A DNA stretch of 64,000 nucleotides from Bolinopsis microptera (Eukaryota > Ctenophora > Tentaculata > Lobata > Bolinopsidae), in contig NC_087084.1 in the NCBI RefSeq assembly GCF_026151205.1, positions 13,603,453 to 13,667,452 on the forward strand. Direction: 5' to 3'. Both the position numbers and the translations under genes were made by a program. Below the pieces are notes generated by a model. It was not told the DNA's origin. It searched no databases and saw nothing but the letters and a program-made list of their open reading frames with translations. Positions 55,270 to 64,000 of this stretch are shown one piece after another. The first letter of the stretch is position 1, and each line of letters begins with the position of its first letter.

Positions 55270-56100
55270 TCAGCAGCTACAATTAAGGTACGTACCTATA
55301 ATTAATACGTAGAATCTAGTTAATTGTAATAACATACACCATTGATAGCTTCGTGATATTTTCTAGCAAATATTAGAAACTGACTGGAAATCCGGTGCTT
55401 TCCCTTTCAAATGGCAAAAGCGAGAAGATCTTTATATCGTCAATTAATGATAATTTAATTTAATTTTAAGTTATTACTAAACAACTCCAGGAACGAAGAC
55501 GATGCTGTATAAAGACTATACGAAGGTTCAACAGGAAGAAAGAGAGGATATCAGCTTCAACCAATCAATGAGAATTGAAGGTTAGTAAAAAATTACCCTT
55601 TTTAAAGTGCTTTTTCGTGATAACACTTCTATTGTGCTGAATTCCTAAAATTCGATTGCTGTTTAAAACACACATTGCTATTATCTAACTTATTTTGAAC
55701 TTGACTGTGATCAAATTTTGAACATGAACTGTGCTGATCACCATAAATTACATGTACAATACCAGAAATAATGTGTCACTCGGCAATAAAATCACCATTT
55801 CAGATTACAGAAACGAACTTCATGGCATTGATAAGTGATGAATACCCTGAAAAAGAAACAAAACTCCATCACTGTGAGACATATTTGTGTTTATAAACAT
55901 TTGTTAACATTATTCAATGTTAAATACATATTATTTATAAATATGTATTTAACATTAAACAAAATTCAAAATCTATACAAAGATTTAACAAAGTTTTGAT
56001 GTTTTGCTATTACATTATATTATAACAATTTATTTCAGACCCTTTCTCAGCAGGAACGAACCTTTCAACTGAAAAAACAAAATGTGAACTCTTTGTAAAC
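55270..56100 (+). repeat. Segmental duplication unit 2 (exon-containing)
   Basis: Copy of 53660-54545. Truncated at 56100, where Rd copy B begins immediately after an exon-like piece (GTNLSTEKTKCELF), so Rd disrupted this duplicate. Confidence 0.8.
55491..55580 (+). pseudogene. Duplicate of candidate exon 53890-53995
   Basis: 90 bp with conserved AG and GT borders but a 16-bp net deletion relative to its partner, which changes its exit phase. The downstream duplicate exon (55804) then meets an early stop in that phase, so this copy is probably non-functional or alternatively spliced. Confidence 0.45.
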
Positions 56101-58770
56101 TAATCCTGTATCTGGTCAAAACCTGGCACAACTTAGCGAGTTTAGAAGGTTTGAGATGTTATTTGTGCTCCCTAGGGTCTCAACTTCAAAAAAAATTTGG
56201 GTGGATAATTTTTTATGTTTGTTTAAACCCGTGACCACGCCCTTTTTAAAGCGTGGGAAAATTTTCCCAAAATTATTGAAATTTGCCTATAATATTTGAT
56301 GGGGGTCTCTAAATGGCTTGATATGATGCCATCAGTATTACTAGAACATAATAAAATAAAATTTGGGTAAATAAAAGTGTAGTGGCACCCTGACCACGCC
56401 CATTTACACAATTTTTGGCGGAAAATTCGAAGTTGTTTACTCTAGCAGCAGGGAGGTGTTTAGTGTGTATTTAAACTGCTGAATCAAGTTAAATAGGTTA
56501 TATAAGTAACTTAATTCAATTAATTGGGCATGTTGAGCCATTAGTTCAGCCTTGGGGAACCACGCCCATATTTCATATTAGGCGCGTATGTGAGAAATTT
56601 TTATCTCAGCTTCTGAAGGCCGTAGAAACTTAACTTTGGGCTTAAAACTACCGCAATATGTAAGTTTATATTGACACTATTAAAGTATTAAGGTGCTGAA
56701 GCTCTCCAGGACTTACTTTTGGATAAAAATGAGAAAAACTGATATAATTTACTGAAGCGCATTAACCCATATTCACCCATGGGCCTTTTAAAAAAAACTT
56801 CCCTAGCAGCTAGGTTAAGTCAAGTAGGCACATCAATGTATAAAGTTTTACTCGACACAGTGTCCTTCGTAAGGTCTAAAGGTCATTCTGGGCTAGAATA
56901 ATTTGATTTTGGGTGCCCACTTTTATTAGTAGTCCAACCCTGTCCTAGCTGTGATAAAATTTCTAAACTGCCCTCAGGCGCAAATATATGATTTTTCTAT
57001 CCATCTCAGCTCCTGAATATTGTAGGACATTCAAGATAACCACAACAGCAGAAAAGCCATATTTATATACATTATACAAGCTATGAAGCAGTACATGGTG
57101 TGCATGAAGCAGTATGGGGTGCATAGTTTTTGAGATATTTATTTTTAAAACATGATTTTTAAATAAATCTTGGGCTACCGCATTTATCTTGGGCTACCGA
57201 ATTTATGTACCAGTACTTCAGCTTATCTTAGAAATCACAAACAACCCGCTGGGCAGCTATCTCTAGTTAAGCTCATTTCAGTACCCGTTGACTATAATAT
57301 ACCCGTTGACTATAATATACATAAAACATTATCGATTTACAATCTACACACTATTTTCAACTCACCCTGTATGCCCACTTTTATGTCAGTACAACCTCCT
57401 AGCTCTTTCCACCCACCTCAATCTCATTTAGGAAACTCCAGCACTAGCTAACTGCAGCTCTAGCTATCTTCTGATATTATCCTTTCCCTCCAATATTAGC
57501 TCTTTCTACTGACCTCAATCTCATCAAGTGACAAGTAAATTCCGGTTTTAGCAACCTTCAGTTATCTCTAGGCTCCAAATCTACCCTGTTGCTGCCCTCT
57601 TCGACTAATTGTAGCTTCTAGCCTGCTAGCTATCACCAGTATCCTACAAATCTAAATTTTATAGCAACCTTTTGGAGGTCTTTCACATATTAAGTAATCA
57701 TTTTTGGAACATTTTTAAAGAGCTTTAATTGTAGGATGTTGATGCTATTACATGGATAGAGTAAATTGCAACAGTCGTTGCTGGAAAATGATAAAGTTAC
57801 TTGAAGAACACAAATGGATGGAGCAGGAAGTTATTGGCAGAAGAACTGGAATAGTAGGCTTCCAGTGGCCGCTGGATAGAGCAGAGGGTTAGAAACCGAC
57901 CGGTCAACGGTTTTGGCCACCGGACGCGGACCGGAAAAGATAGGATACGGTTTGCCGCATTTTGCCGGACCGGAACCGGGTAATGTCGGCCAATCACTAA
58001 GATTCACACTCCCTGGCTCGTAGCCCGTAGGACTAACCCCCTACAACTAGTATACGAGTATAGTGCCTTGGCACAGAGTGCAAGTGGGTTAGGGTTACTG
58101 AAAAGGATATAAGCATCTCAGGCCATCCCAATACCGGAAGAGAACTGGGGGTCACAATGGTGAACAATTGTGAAAATGGTGAAATTTTACAATGGAAACA
58201 AAATCATTCACTATTTGTCACCATTTTACACGATTTTTCACCAAATTAGAATGAAGTTGAAGTCACTGGAAAGAGCTAGAATTGGAGGGAAAATTAATAT
58301 TAGGATAGGGCTGGAGGTAACTATTAGTAGCTTCAGCGGCTGCACGACTTCCAGGCCCCCCTATTATTATGGGTCAGATCATATGACGTATAATTAGTGA
58401 TGTGACGCATAATTAGTGATGTGATCCACCATCTATGATTTACAGAACATGTGATTTGAGTCATTACAACAAGTCAGTAATGACTTGCTGCTCTTTAATA
58501 ACTCTTAAGGGATATGCAGGGAGCAGCCTCACCTCACTGTCCACAATGACTGACCCAAAGTAAGTCTTCTCGAAATAATTAACTATAGACATTAGCTTAG
58601 GCAAGTTTGTCTGTATATAGTACGTTATTTCAGAGAATACTTGCTCGACATCAGATCGGCTCACTCCCGTTGCATTTCTTTGGCACGTACGTCTGACATC
58701 CCTAGATACGAGAACCCCCCTTAGCTTTACCATGAGCTCCCGTCCCTTATGTGATATACGAGTCGAGCGG
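56101..58770 (+). repeat. 2.67-kb dispersed repeat 'Rd', copy B
   Basis: Nearly identical to 44023-46693 in the same orientation. Its left edge interrupts the second exon duplication and its right edge touches the 165-bp satellite. Confidence 0.92.
58464..58733 (-). pseudogene. Possible MULE-type transposase fragment in Rd copy B
   Basis: Identical in protein sequence to 46387-46656, consistent with a very recent duplication; same weak YFEKTYFG resemblance. Confidence 0.3.
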
Positions 58771-60290
58771 AGTAGTAATGTAGGGACCGTTCAACCAACA
58801 TTTTGGACCGAACCGGGGCAGGAAGTGATTATAACCCTAACAGGAAGTGATTATCAGCCTAACAGGAAGTATTAACCCTAATTATAGCCCAATTAGACAT
58901 CAATTACTCTAATCATGACGTACAACAGGAAACTCACCCTTCCTCTCAAAGTAACCGATACAGGAAACAGTACTAACCTAGAGGGACGCAGTGATTATAA
59001 CCCTAACAGGATGTAATTATGACATTAACAGGAGGTATTAACCCTAATTATAACCCAATTAGACATCAATTACTCTAATCATGACGTACAACAGGAAACT
59101 AACCCTCCTCTCAAAGTAGCCGATACAGGAAACAGTACTAACCTAGAGGGACACAGGGATTATAACCCTAACAGGATGTAATTATGACATTAACAGGAGG
59201 TATTAACCCTAATTATAGCCCAATTAGACATCAATTACTCTAATCATGACGTACAACAGGAAACTAACCCTCCTCTCAAAGTAACCGATACAGGAAACAG
59301 TACTAACCTAGAGGGACACAGGGATTATAACCCTAACAGGATGTAATTTTGACATTAACAGGAGGTATTAACCCTAATTATAGCCCAATTAGACATCAAT
59401 TACTCTAATCATGACGTACAACAGGAAACTAACCCTCCTCTCAAAGTAACCGATACAGGAAACAGTACTAACCTAGAGGGACACAGGGATTATAACCCTA
59501 ACAGGATGTAATTATGACATTAACAGGAGGTATTAACCCTAATTATAGCCCAATTAGACATCAATTACTCTCATAATGACGTACAACAGGAAACTAACCC
59601 TCCTCTCAAAGTAACCGATACAGGAAACAGTACTAACCTAGAGGGACACAGGGATTATAACCCTAACAGGATGTAATTATGACATTAACAGGAGGTATTA
59701 ACCCTAATTATAGCCCAATTAGACATCAATTACTCTAATCATGACGTACAACAGGAAACTAACCTTCCTCTCAAAGTAACCGATACAGGAAACAGTACTA
59801 ACCTAGAGGGACACAGGGATTATAACCCCAACAGGATGTTATTATAGTCGTTAACAGGTAGGATTAACCCTAATTATATCCCAGTCAGTCATTAATTAGC
59901 CCAATCATGACGTACAACGGGAAATTAACCCTAATTCATGCCAAAGGAAACGGTATTAACCTAGAGGGCTCGGCTGTGATGATTTTAATCCTAACAGGAT
60001 GTTATTATAATCGTTAACAGGAAGGATTAACCCTAATTATATCCCAATCAGCCATTAATTAGCCCAATCATGACGTACAACAGGAAATTAACCCTAATTA
60101 GTATCAAAGGAAACGGTATTAACCTAGAGGACTGCAGTGATTTTAATCCTAACAGGATGTTATTATAACGTTAACAGGAAGAATTCACCCTGATTATATC
60201 CCAATCAGCCATTAATGAGCCCAATAGTGACGTACAACAGGAAGATAATCCTTCACATCAAAGGAAACGGTTCTCAATCTGTTCTCAACT
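58771..60290 (+). repeat. 165-bp satellite, ~9 units
   Basis: The landmark gacgtacaacagg recurs at 58917, 59083, 59248, 59413, 59578, 59743, 59908, 60072 and 60228: a strict 165-bp period in the middle, decaying at both ends. Each unit contains several TAACCCTAA-like words resembling the animal telomere repeat, interleaved with ACAGGA words. Confidence 0.93.
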
Positions 60291-60479
60291 GGTCTTTGAG
60301 AGCGAATAAGAATAGAAAACAACAGATTTCGGCTATCTAGAACAGATGTGTTTCATTAGAATATGTTTACTCTTTAATTTGCTCAAAGTTAATACGAGAT
60401 GACATACAAAATTATAAAATAATTATCAATTTTATAAAATCTTACAAAAATTAATTCCATGTGAAATATTAGAAGCGTC

Positions 60480-61620
60480 TTAGATCAGTTATAAGTTCCT
60501 GTGAACAGATGCGAACATTTATAAGATCTTGTGAACAGATGCGAACATTTATTCATTCCCTTTGAACAGATGCGACCATTTATAAGTTCCTGTGAACAGA
60601 TGCGAACATTTCTTAATTCCCTTTGAATAGTTGCGAATATTTTATCTGATAAATTAATTCCACAAGAATAAATAAAGGCAAATGTAAATATTTTTAAAAT
60701 CGCACGGAATATTTTATCTGATAAATTAATTCCGCCGGAATAAATAAAGGTAAATGCGAATAGTTGAGAATATTTTATCTAATAAATTAATTCCACAGGA
60801 ATAATTAAAGGCAATTGTGAACATTTTAAAAATCGCATGGAATATTTTATCTGATAAATTATTTCCGCAGGAATAATTAAAGGCAATTGTGGACATTTTA
60901 AAAATCGCACGGAATATTTTATCTGATAAATTAATTCCGCAGGAATAATTAAAGGCAATTGTGAATATTCTAAAAATCGCACGGAATATTTTATCTGATA
61001 AATTAATTCCGCCGGATTATTTTATCTGATAAATTAATTCCGCCGGAATATTTTATCTGATAAATTAATTCCGCCGGAATATTTTATCTGATAAATAAAT
61101 TCCGCCGGAATAAATAAAGGTAAATGCGAATAGTTGAGAATATTTTATCTGATAAATTAATTCCGCCGGAATATTTTATCTGATAAATTAATTCCGCCGG
61201 AATATTTTATCTGATAAATTAATTCCGCCGGAATATTTTATCTGATAAATAAATTCCGCCGGAATAAATAAAGGTTAATGCGAATAGTTGAGAATATTTT
61301 ATCTGATAAATTAATTCCGCAGGAATAATTAAAGGCAATTGTGAACATTTTAAGAATCGCACGGAATATTTTAACTGATAAATTAATTCCGCCGGAATAA
61401 ATAAAGGTAAATGCGAATAGTTGAGAATATTTTATCTGATAAATTAATTCCGCAGGCATAATTAAAGGCAATTGTGAACATTTTAAAAATCGCACGGAAT
61501 ATTTTATCTGATAATTCCGCCGGAATAAATAAAGGTAAATGTGAATAGTTGAGAATATTTTATCTAATAAATTAATTCCACAGGAATAATTAAAGGCAAT
61601 TGTGAACATTTTAAAATCGC
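60480..61620. repeat. AT-rich compound satellite
   Basis: Built on ttatctgataaattaattcc units of ~33-36 bp and longer ~60-95-bp composites containing aataaataaaggtaaatgcg. A first sub-array (60480-60640) uses gtgaacagatgcgaacattt. Ile/Tyr/Leu-rich minus frames are artefacts. Confidence 0.9.
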
Positions 61621-61788
61621 AGAGAATAAAATATAAACAAATTATAAGTTAAACTGATGCAGTTTAAAAATCATATAATAAATAAAGCTGAAATGACACA
61701 CAATTGAATAAAATTACGAAATTTTACATACCAGAACCTATACATTAACAATTTAGACAAGTCTAAAATAGCTGCTCCTAAGTCCTAA

Positions 61789-62100
61789 TTAAATCGGCTT
61801 ATCTAACACGATAACAGGCTTAACAAGTTCTAGTCCAACCAGTTTATCAGAGAAAATGCAAAACCTCTCGAATCCAGGTTTACTAGTCTGGAAGCGATGT
61901 TGCCTACCGTTCCGTATCAGTCTAATGTTCGCTCTGCTAGTGTCCAAGTGACGTCCCATATCCTTGAAATCTTGGTGCAAATCTGTAGTTTCAACTCAAT
62001 AAAGTAAACTATCTGTATCCGTAAAATATAATTTAATGTCAGTATATTTAATCTTGTGAACGTCATACCAGAATCGATACATTAGCAACTTTCATATTTA
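61789..62100 (-). pseudogene. Scrambled Polinton DNA polymerase fragment
   Basis: The minus strand reads a segment with the polymerase catalytic motif C (FTDTDSL at about 62014-62034), one TGA, then a linker. It runs directly into NIRLIRNG...FQTSKPGF...VKPVIVLDKPI, which in Polinton polymerases lies before motif C. Order is therefore permuted relative to the family, implying deletion/duplication or fusion of two copies. It differs clearly from the polymerase at 21368-25108. Confidence 0.65.
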
Positions 62101-62413
62101 ATTCCGGTATTATGCTTCCAAAGTTTTAACTATTATTATTACGGGCTTATAATTAAAAAAATAATAATTTGTTCAGTTAGTTGGAAATCATAATTTGGGG
62201 TATTATTGTTATTTAGGTATATGATTAACACATGAAACACAGCCCATTGTCGTAAAGATAATTTATTGTCTGCTATCATCAATGTATCAAATCTACATTC
62301 AATTATCATTTATAAGCATTCGTAGTCCATTATCATAAATGATCATTTCATTGTCAATAGTCCATAAGACTCTTAATATACTTAATAAATAGACATACAA
62401 CTGAAGATAATGA
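62101..62413. other. AT-rich spacer
   Basis: No gene or repeat recognised. Contains a stretch of attatcat-like words. Confidence 0.4.
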
Positions 62414-62908
62414 CTAAATTTCGAATCGCAGTTTGAAAATATCCAAACGAAGGCAGACAATGCGCATTGGGATCCATTTGGTTGATGGTCGCTGAGTTTT
62501 TGCATATTCTATCGCGTCTCTGTACTCCACATCCTCCAGCAATGCGTTGATATCTGCATTACTACTGATCCTTTTTGGTGTTTCAAAGATTTTGCTGTTG
62601 TTTGAGGGATGAAAAAATTTCAATTGTCCATCAATCCTTTCTTTCAAAATGAATCCAAATGATACATTAACTTTGATCGATCTGCGATAACAAGAAAGAA
62701 CTCTCTTGATGTTCGATTCGATTTCAGAATCTGTCTCCGTTAGTAATGGGAAATGAAAGATATCTTTCAGTTTTCCTGACTTTGAACCATTCATTGTATG
62801 CCAATGATTTTGATAGATTTCTTGAAAGGCAAGCGGGATCTCTGCAAGCGAGCTTTGTAAATTCATTTCTGAGCTAGGTATAATTATTGTGAAGCAAGCT
62901 TCTTTCAT
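62414..62908 (-). CDS. Conserved Polinton accessory protein, diverged intact homologue (164 aa)
   Basis: ATG at 62906-62908, stop at 62414. Aligns along its length with the proteins at 28938 and 33032: LKDIFHFPLLT, VNVSFGFILKER, LKFFHPSNN, RPSTKW and RIVCLRLDIFK are shared. Identity is roughly 40-45% by eye, yet there is no stop or frameshift. It lies ~300 bp downstream of a polymerase C-terminus on the same strand, placing the family beside polymerase in a second element. No catalytic signature is apparent. Function unknown; small basic/acidic mix, probably soluble. Confidence 0.75.
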   Translation of the reverse strand: MKEACFTIIIPSSEMNLQSSLAEIPLAFQEIYQNHWHTMNGSKSGKLKDIFHFPLLTETDSEIESNIKRVLSCYRRSIKVNVSFGFILKERIDGQLKFFHPSNNSKIFETPKRISSNADINALLEDVEYRDAIEYAKTQRPSTKWIPMRIVCLRLDIFKLRFEI

Positions 62909-63205
62909 TTTTAAAAAAATAATATACGGCTAAAAGTTTTGTTAAAATATTAACTTAAAAAAAGTAGTTTGGGATGTTAATTTTAAAAATATACATTTTT
63001 ATAATAATATAAACATATCTAGCTATTGATTGATCATACATCCTACACTGTTAATGTTTTACTGTTTGGTTTAAAACAATAATTAATCTACTGCTAAAAT
63101 CAATTAAACAAATAATCAATTAAACAAATAATCGAATAACAAACAAAAATAGATTAATGACATAAAATTGTTTAAAATTAATGGTAACCGTATTCTTGTA
63201 TAACT

Positions 63206-63555
63206 TTAAATATTTAGGTAAGTTGTCGAAACACCATCAGCTAGGAGAATCCGTTTACAATAGAAATTTTTCAGACCCTCTTTTGAAGTGTTGTATGTAA
63301 GCAATTGATTGTTTTTTAATATAAATCCTCTGTTGGTCTGCAACAATTTACTAGTAATGTCATCGGAATCTTTACTAACCATTTTGTCGTTATCTTTCTC
63401 CAGAACTTTCAAGTAATCGTCTCTCGTCAACTTCCAACGCTTACTGATGCCTTTACTACTATATTTATCTAATTTCTCGTCATTGTGGAAGCAGAAGTAC
63501 GTTTTTGAATTCAATCCAACGAACCCGTGACCACTCCATTCAACTTTGAACAGCC
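63206..63555 (-). CDS. Polinton-type DNA polymerase, last exon (second lineage)
   Basis: The exon begins after acceptor CTTAG (63556) and ends at TAA 63206-63208. It encodes the C-terminal subdomain: FKVEW, SKTYFCF, KGISKRWKLTRDDY, then a terminus (ILLADGVSTTY) like the end of the polymerase at 21368 (ILDDGISTLSY). The frame is intact, joining the exon at 63728 in phase across a 172-bp intron. The gene may be complete beyond the window. Confidence 0.78.
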
Positions 63556-63727
63556 CTAAGATTTAACGATTGAATTTAAAAATAAGTTACTATAATTTTT
63601 ATATAATGCAACAAAATACCCGCTATAACCCCAATCGATTTACATGACTTAAATTAGAGGTACAGTAATGAAACAAATGATTTGCGTGCGTTTATGCAAC
63701 AAATGAACATTGAACAAAGCAACTAAC
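63556..63727 (-). other. Spliceosomal intron in Polinton polymerase
   Basis: Donor CTG|GTTAGT and acceptor CTTAG|GG, 172 bp, AT-rich, phase 1. The equivalent region of the inner-element polymerase has no intron. Confidence 0.7.
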
Positions 63728-63871
63728 CAGGAGTCCTCTTATCGTAAGCAATATTAGCTTTGGTATCTGTCCTAGGGAACCACTTTGTCTTTTCTAACAA
63801 CCAGACATCCCTCATGTCCTCTTTTATAACCTCGTCCAAAGTGGCAGCGTTGAGTGCCATGTACAGGCTGT
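63728..63871 (-). CDS. Polinton-type DNA polymerase, penultimate exon
   Basis: Starts after acceptor TTTTTCAG inside the catalytic motif C codons (D)SLYMAL and continues through KTKWFPRTDT and YDKRTPG, a hallmark string of these polymerases. It implies a further intron splitting motif C and exons beyond the right window edge. Confidence 0.75.
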
Positions 63872-64000
63872 CTGAAAAAGCATATTTTAAACTCAATACA
63901 CGAACAAATATTTTCACTTTTGTGGAGTCAAAAATCTGTGTTTTGACTCCACAACATAATCTTAGACGAACCTTGACTATAGAAGTAAATACTTTATCAC
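63872..64000 (-). other. Upstream intron of polymerase, running off the window
   Basis: Pyrimidine-rich AG acceptor at 63872-63874; no coding seen to the window end. Contains a 17-bp inverted repeat around 63923-63953 (tgtggagtcaaaa and its inverse). Confidence 0.5.

Noticed and set aside
60779-61609. Ile/Leu/Tyr-rich minus-strand frames
   Set aside because: Products of the AT-rich satellite.

Overview
The window is eukaryotic, AT-rich, repeat-laden DNA, most likely from a marine invertebrate; a cnidarian-like animal is my best guess at low confidence. The evidence is spliceosomal introns with GT-AG borders, CR1/L2-like LINE fragments, hAT-like and Helitron-like non-autonomous elements, Polinton-type protein-primed DNA polymerase B genes, and a receptor-like gene built from a globular domain, GCC2/GCC3 (ephrin-receptor-like) Cys modules and a sushi domain. 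There are no operons, rRNA genes or CRISPR arrays.

Layout. 0-5.9 kb: dispersed repeats and LINE scraps (an endonuclease domain and a C-terminal tail). 5.93-8.65 kb: a hAT-like non-autonomous element with an exact 8-bp target duplication, filled by a 1.7-kb polypurine array. 8.7-14 kb: two perfect hairpins, a LINE ORF1 fragment and a 5'-truncated LINE reverse transcriptase. 15.5-16.6 kb: a Ulp1/C48-like protease exon. 17-18.9 kb: a decayed LINE RNase H region holding a 259-bp hAT-like MITE.

20.2-34.0 kb: the central object. A Polinton-like element (6-bp duplication GACGTT) sits in another LINE copy. A second Polinton-like element (6-bp duplication TCTTAG) sits inside it, exactly 498 bp from its left end. 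The outer element, about 5.5 kb without its passenger, is almost a complete palindrome. Each arm carries the same two genes: a 160-170-aa protein of unknown function, and a protein of about 348 aa with one C2H2 finger, a coiled coil and an acidic tail. The inner element (8.2 kb) carries an apparently intact DNA polymerase B of about 1246 aa behind a seven-fold array of 147-bp TATA-containing repeats, and has 2.2-kb inverted termini that duplicate the polymerase C-terminal half. Both elements begin AGTAGTAT. Neither shows an integrase, packaging ATPase, protease or capsid gene, so mobility would depend on functions supplied in trans.

34.7-41.3 kb: tandem repeats (58, 75, 179 and 12 bp units) and Helitron-like copies. 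41.4-56.1 kb: a signal-peptide exon and a multi-exon host gene invaded by a 2.67-kb repeat present three times (two nearly identical direct copies flanking most of the receptor exons, one diverged inverted copy) and by a solo LINE ORF1. 58.8-61.6 kb: two satellites (a 165-bp unit and an AT-rich compound unit). 61.8 kb to the end: remains of a second, diverged, intron-containing Polinton polymerase with its own homologue of the unknown 160-170-aa protein.

The polymerase would copy the linear element by protein priming, and the small genes are accessory functions of that lineage. The recurrence of the small protein beside polymerase in two diverged elements is the best clue to its role. Coordinates of diverged repeats are good to about 10-20 bases; those of target duplications and terminal repeats were read base by base.
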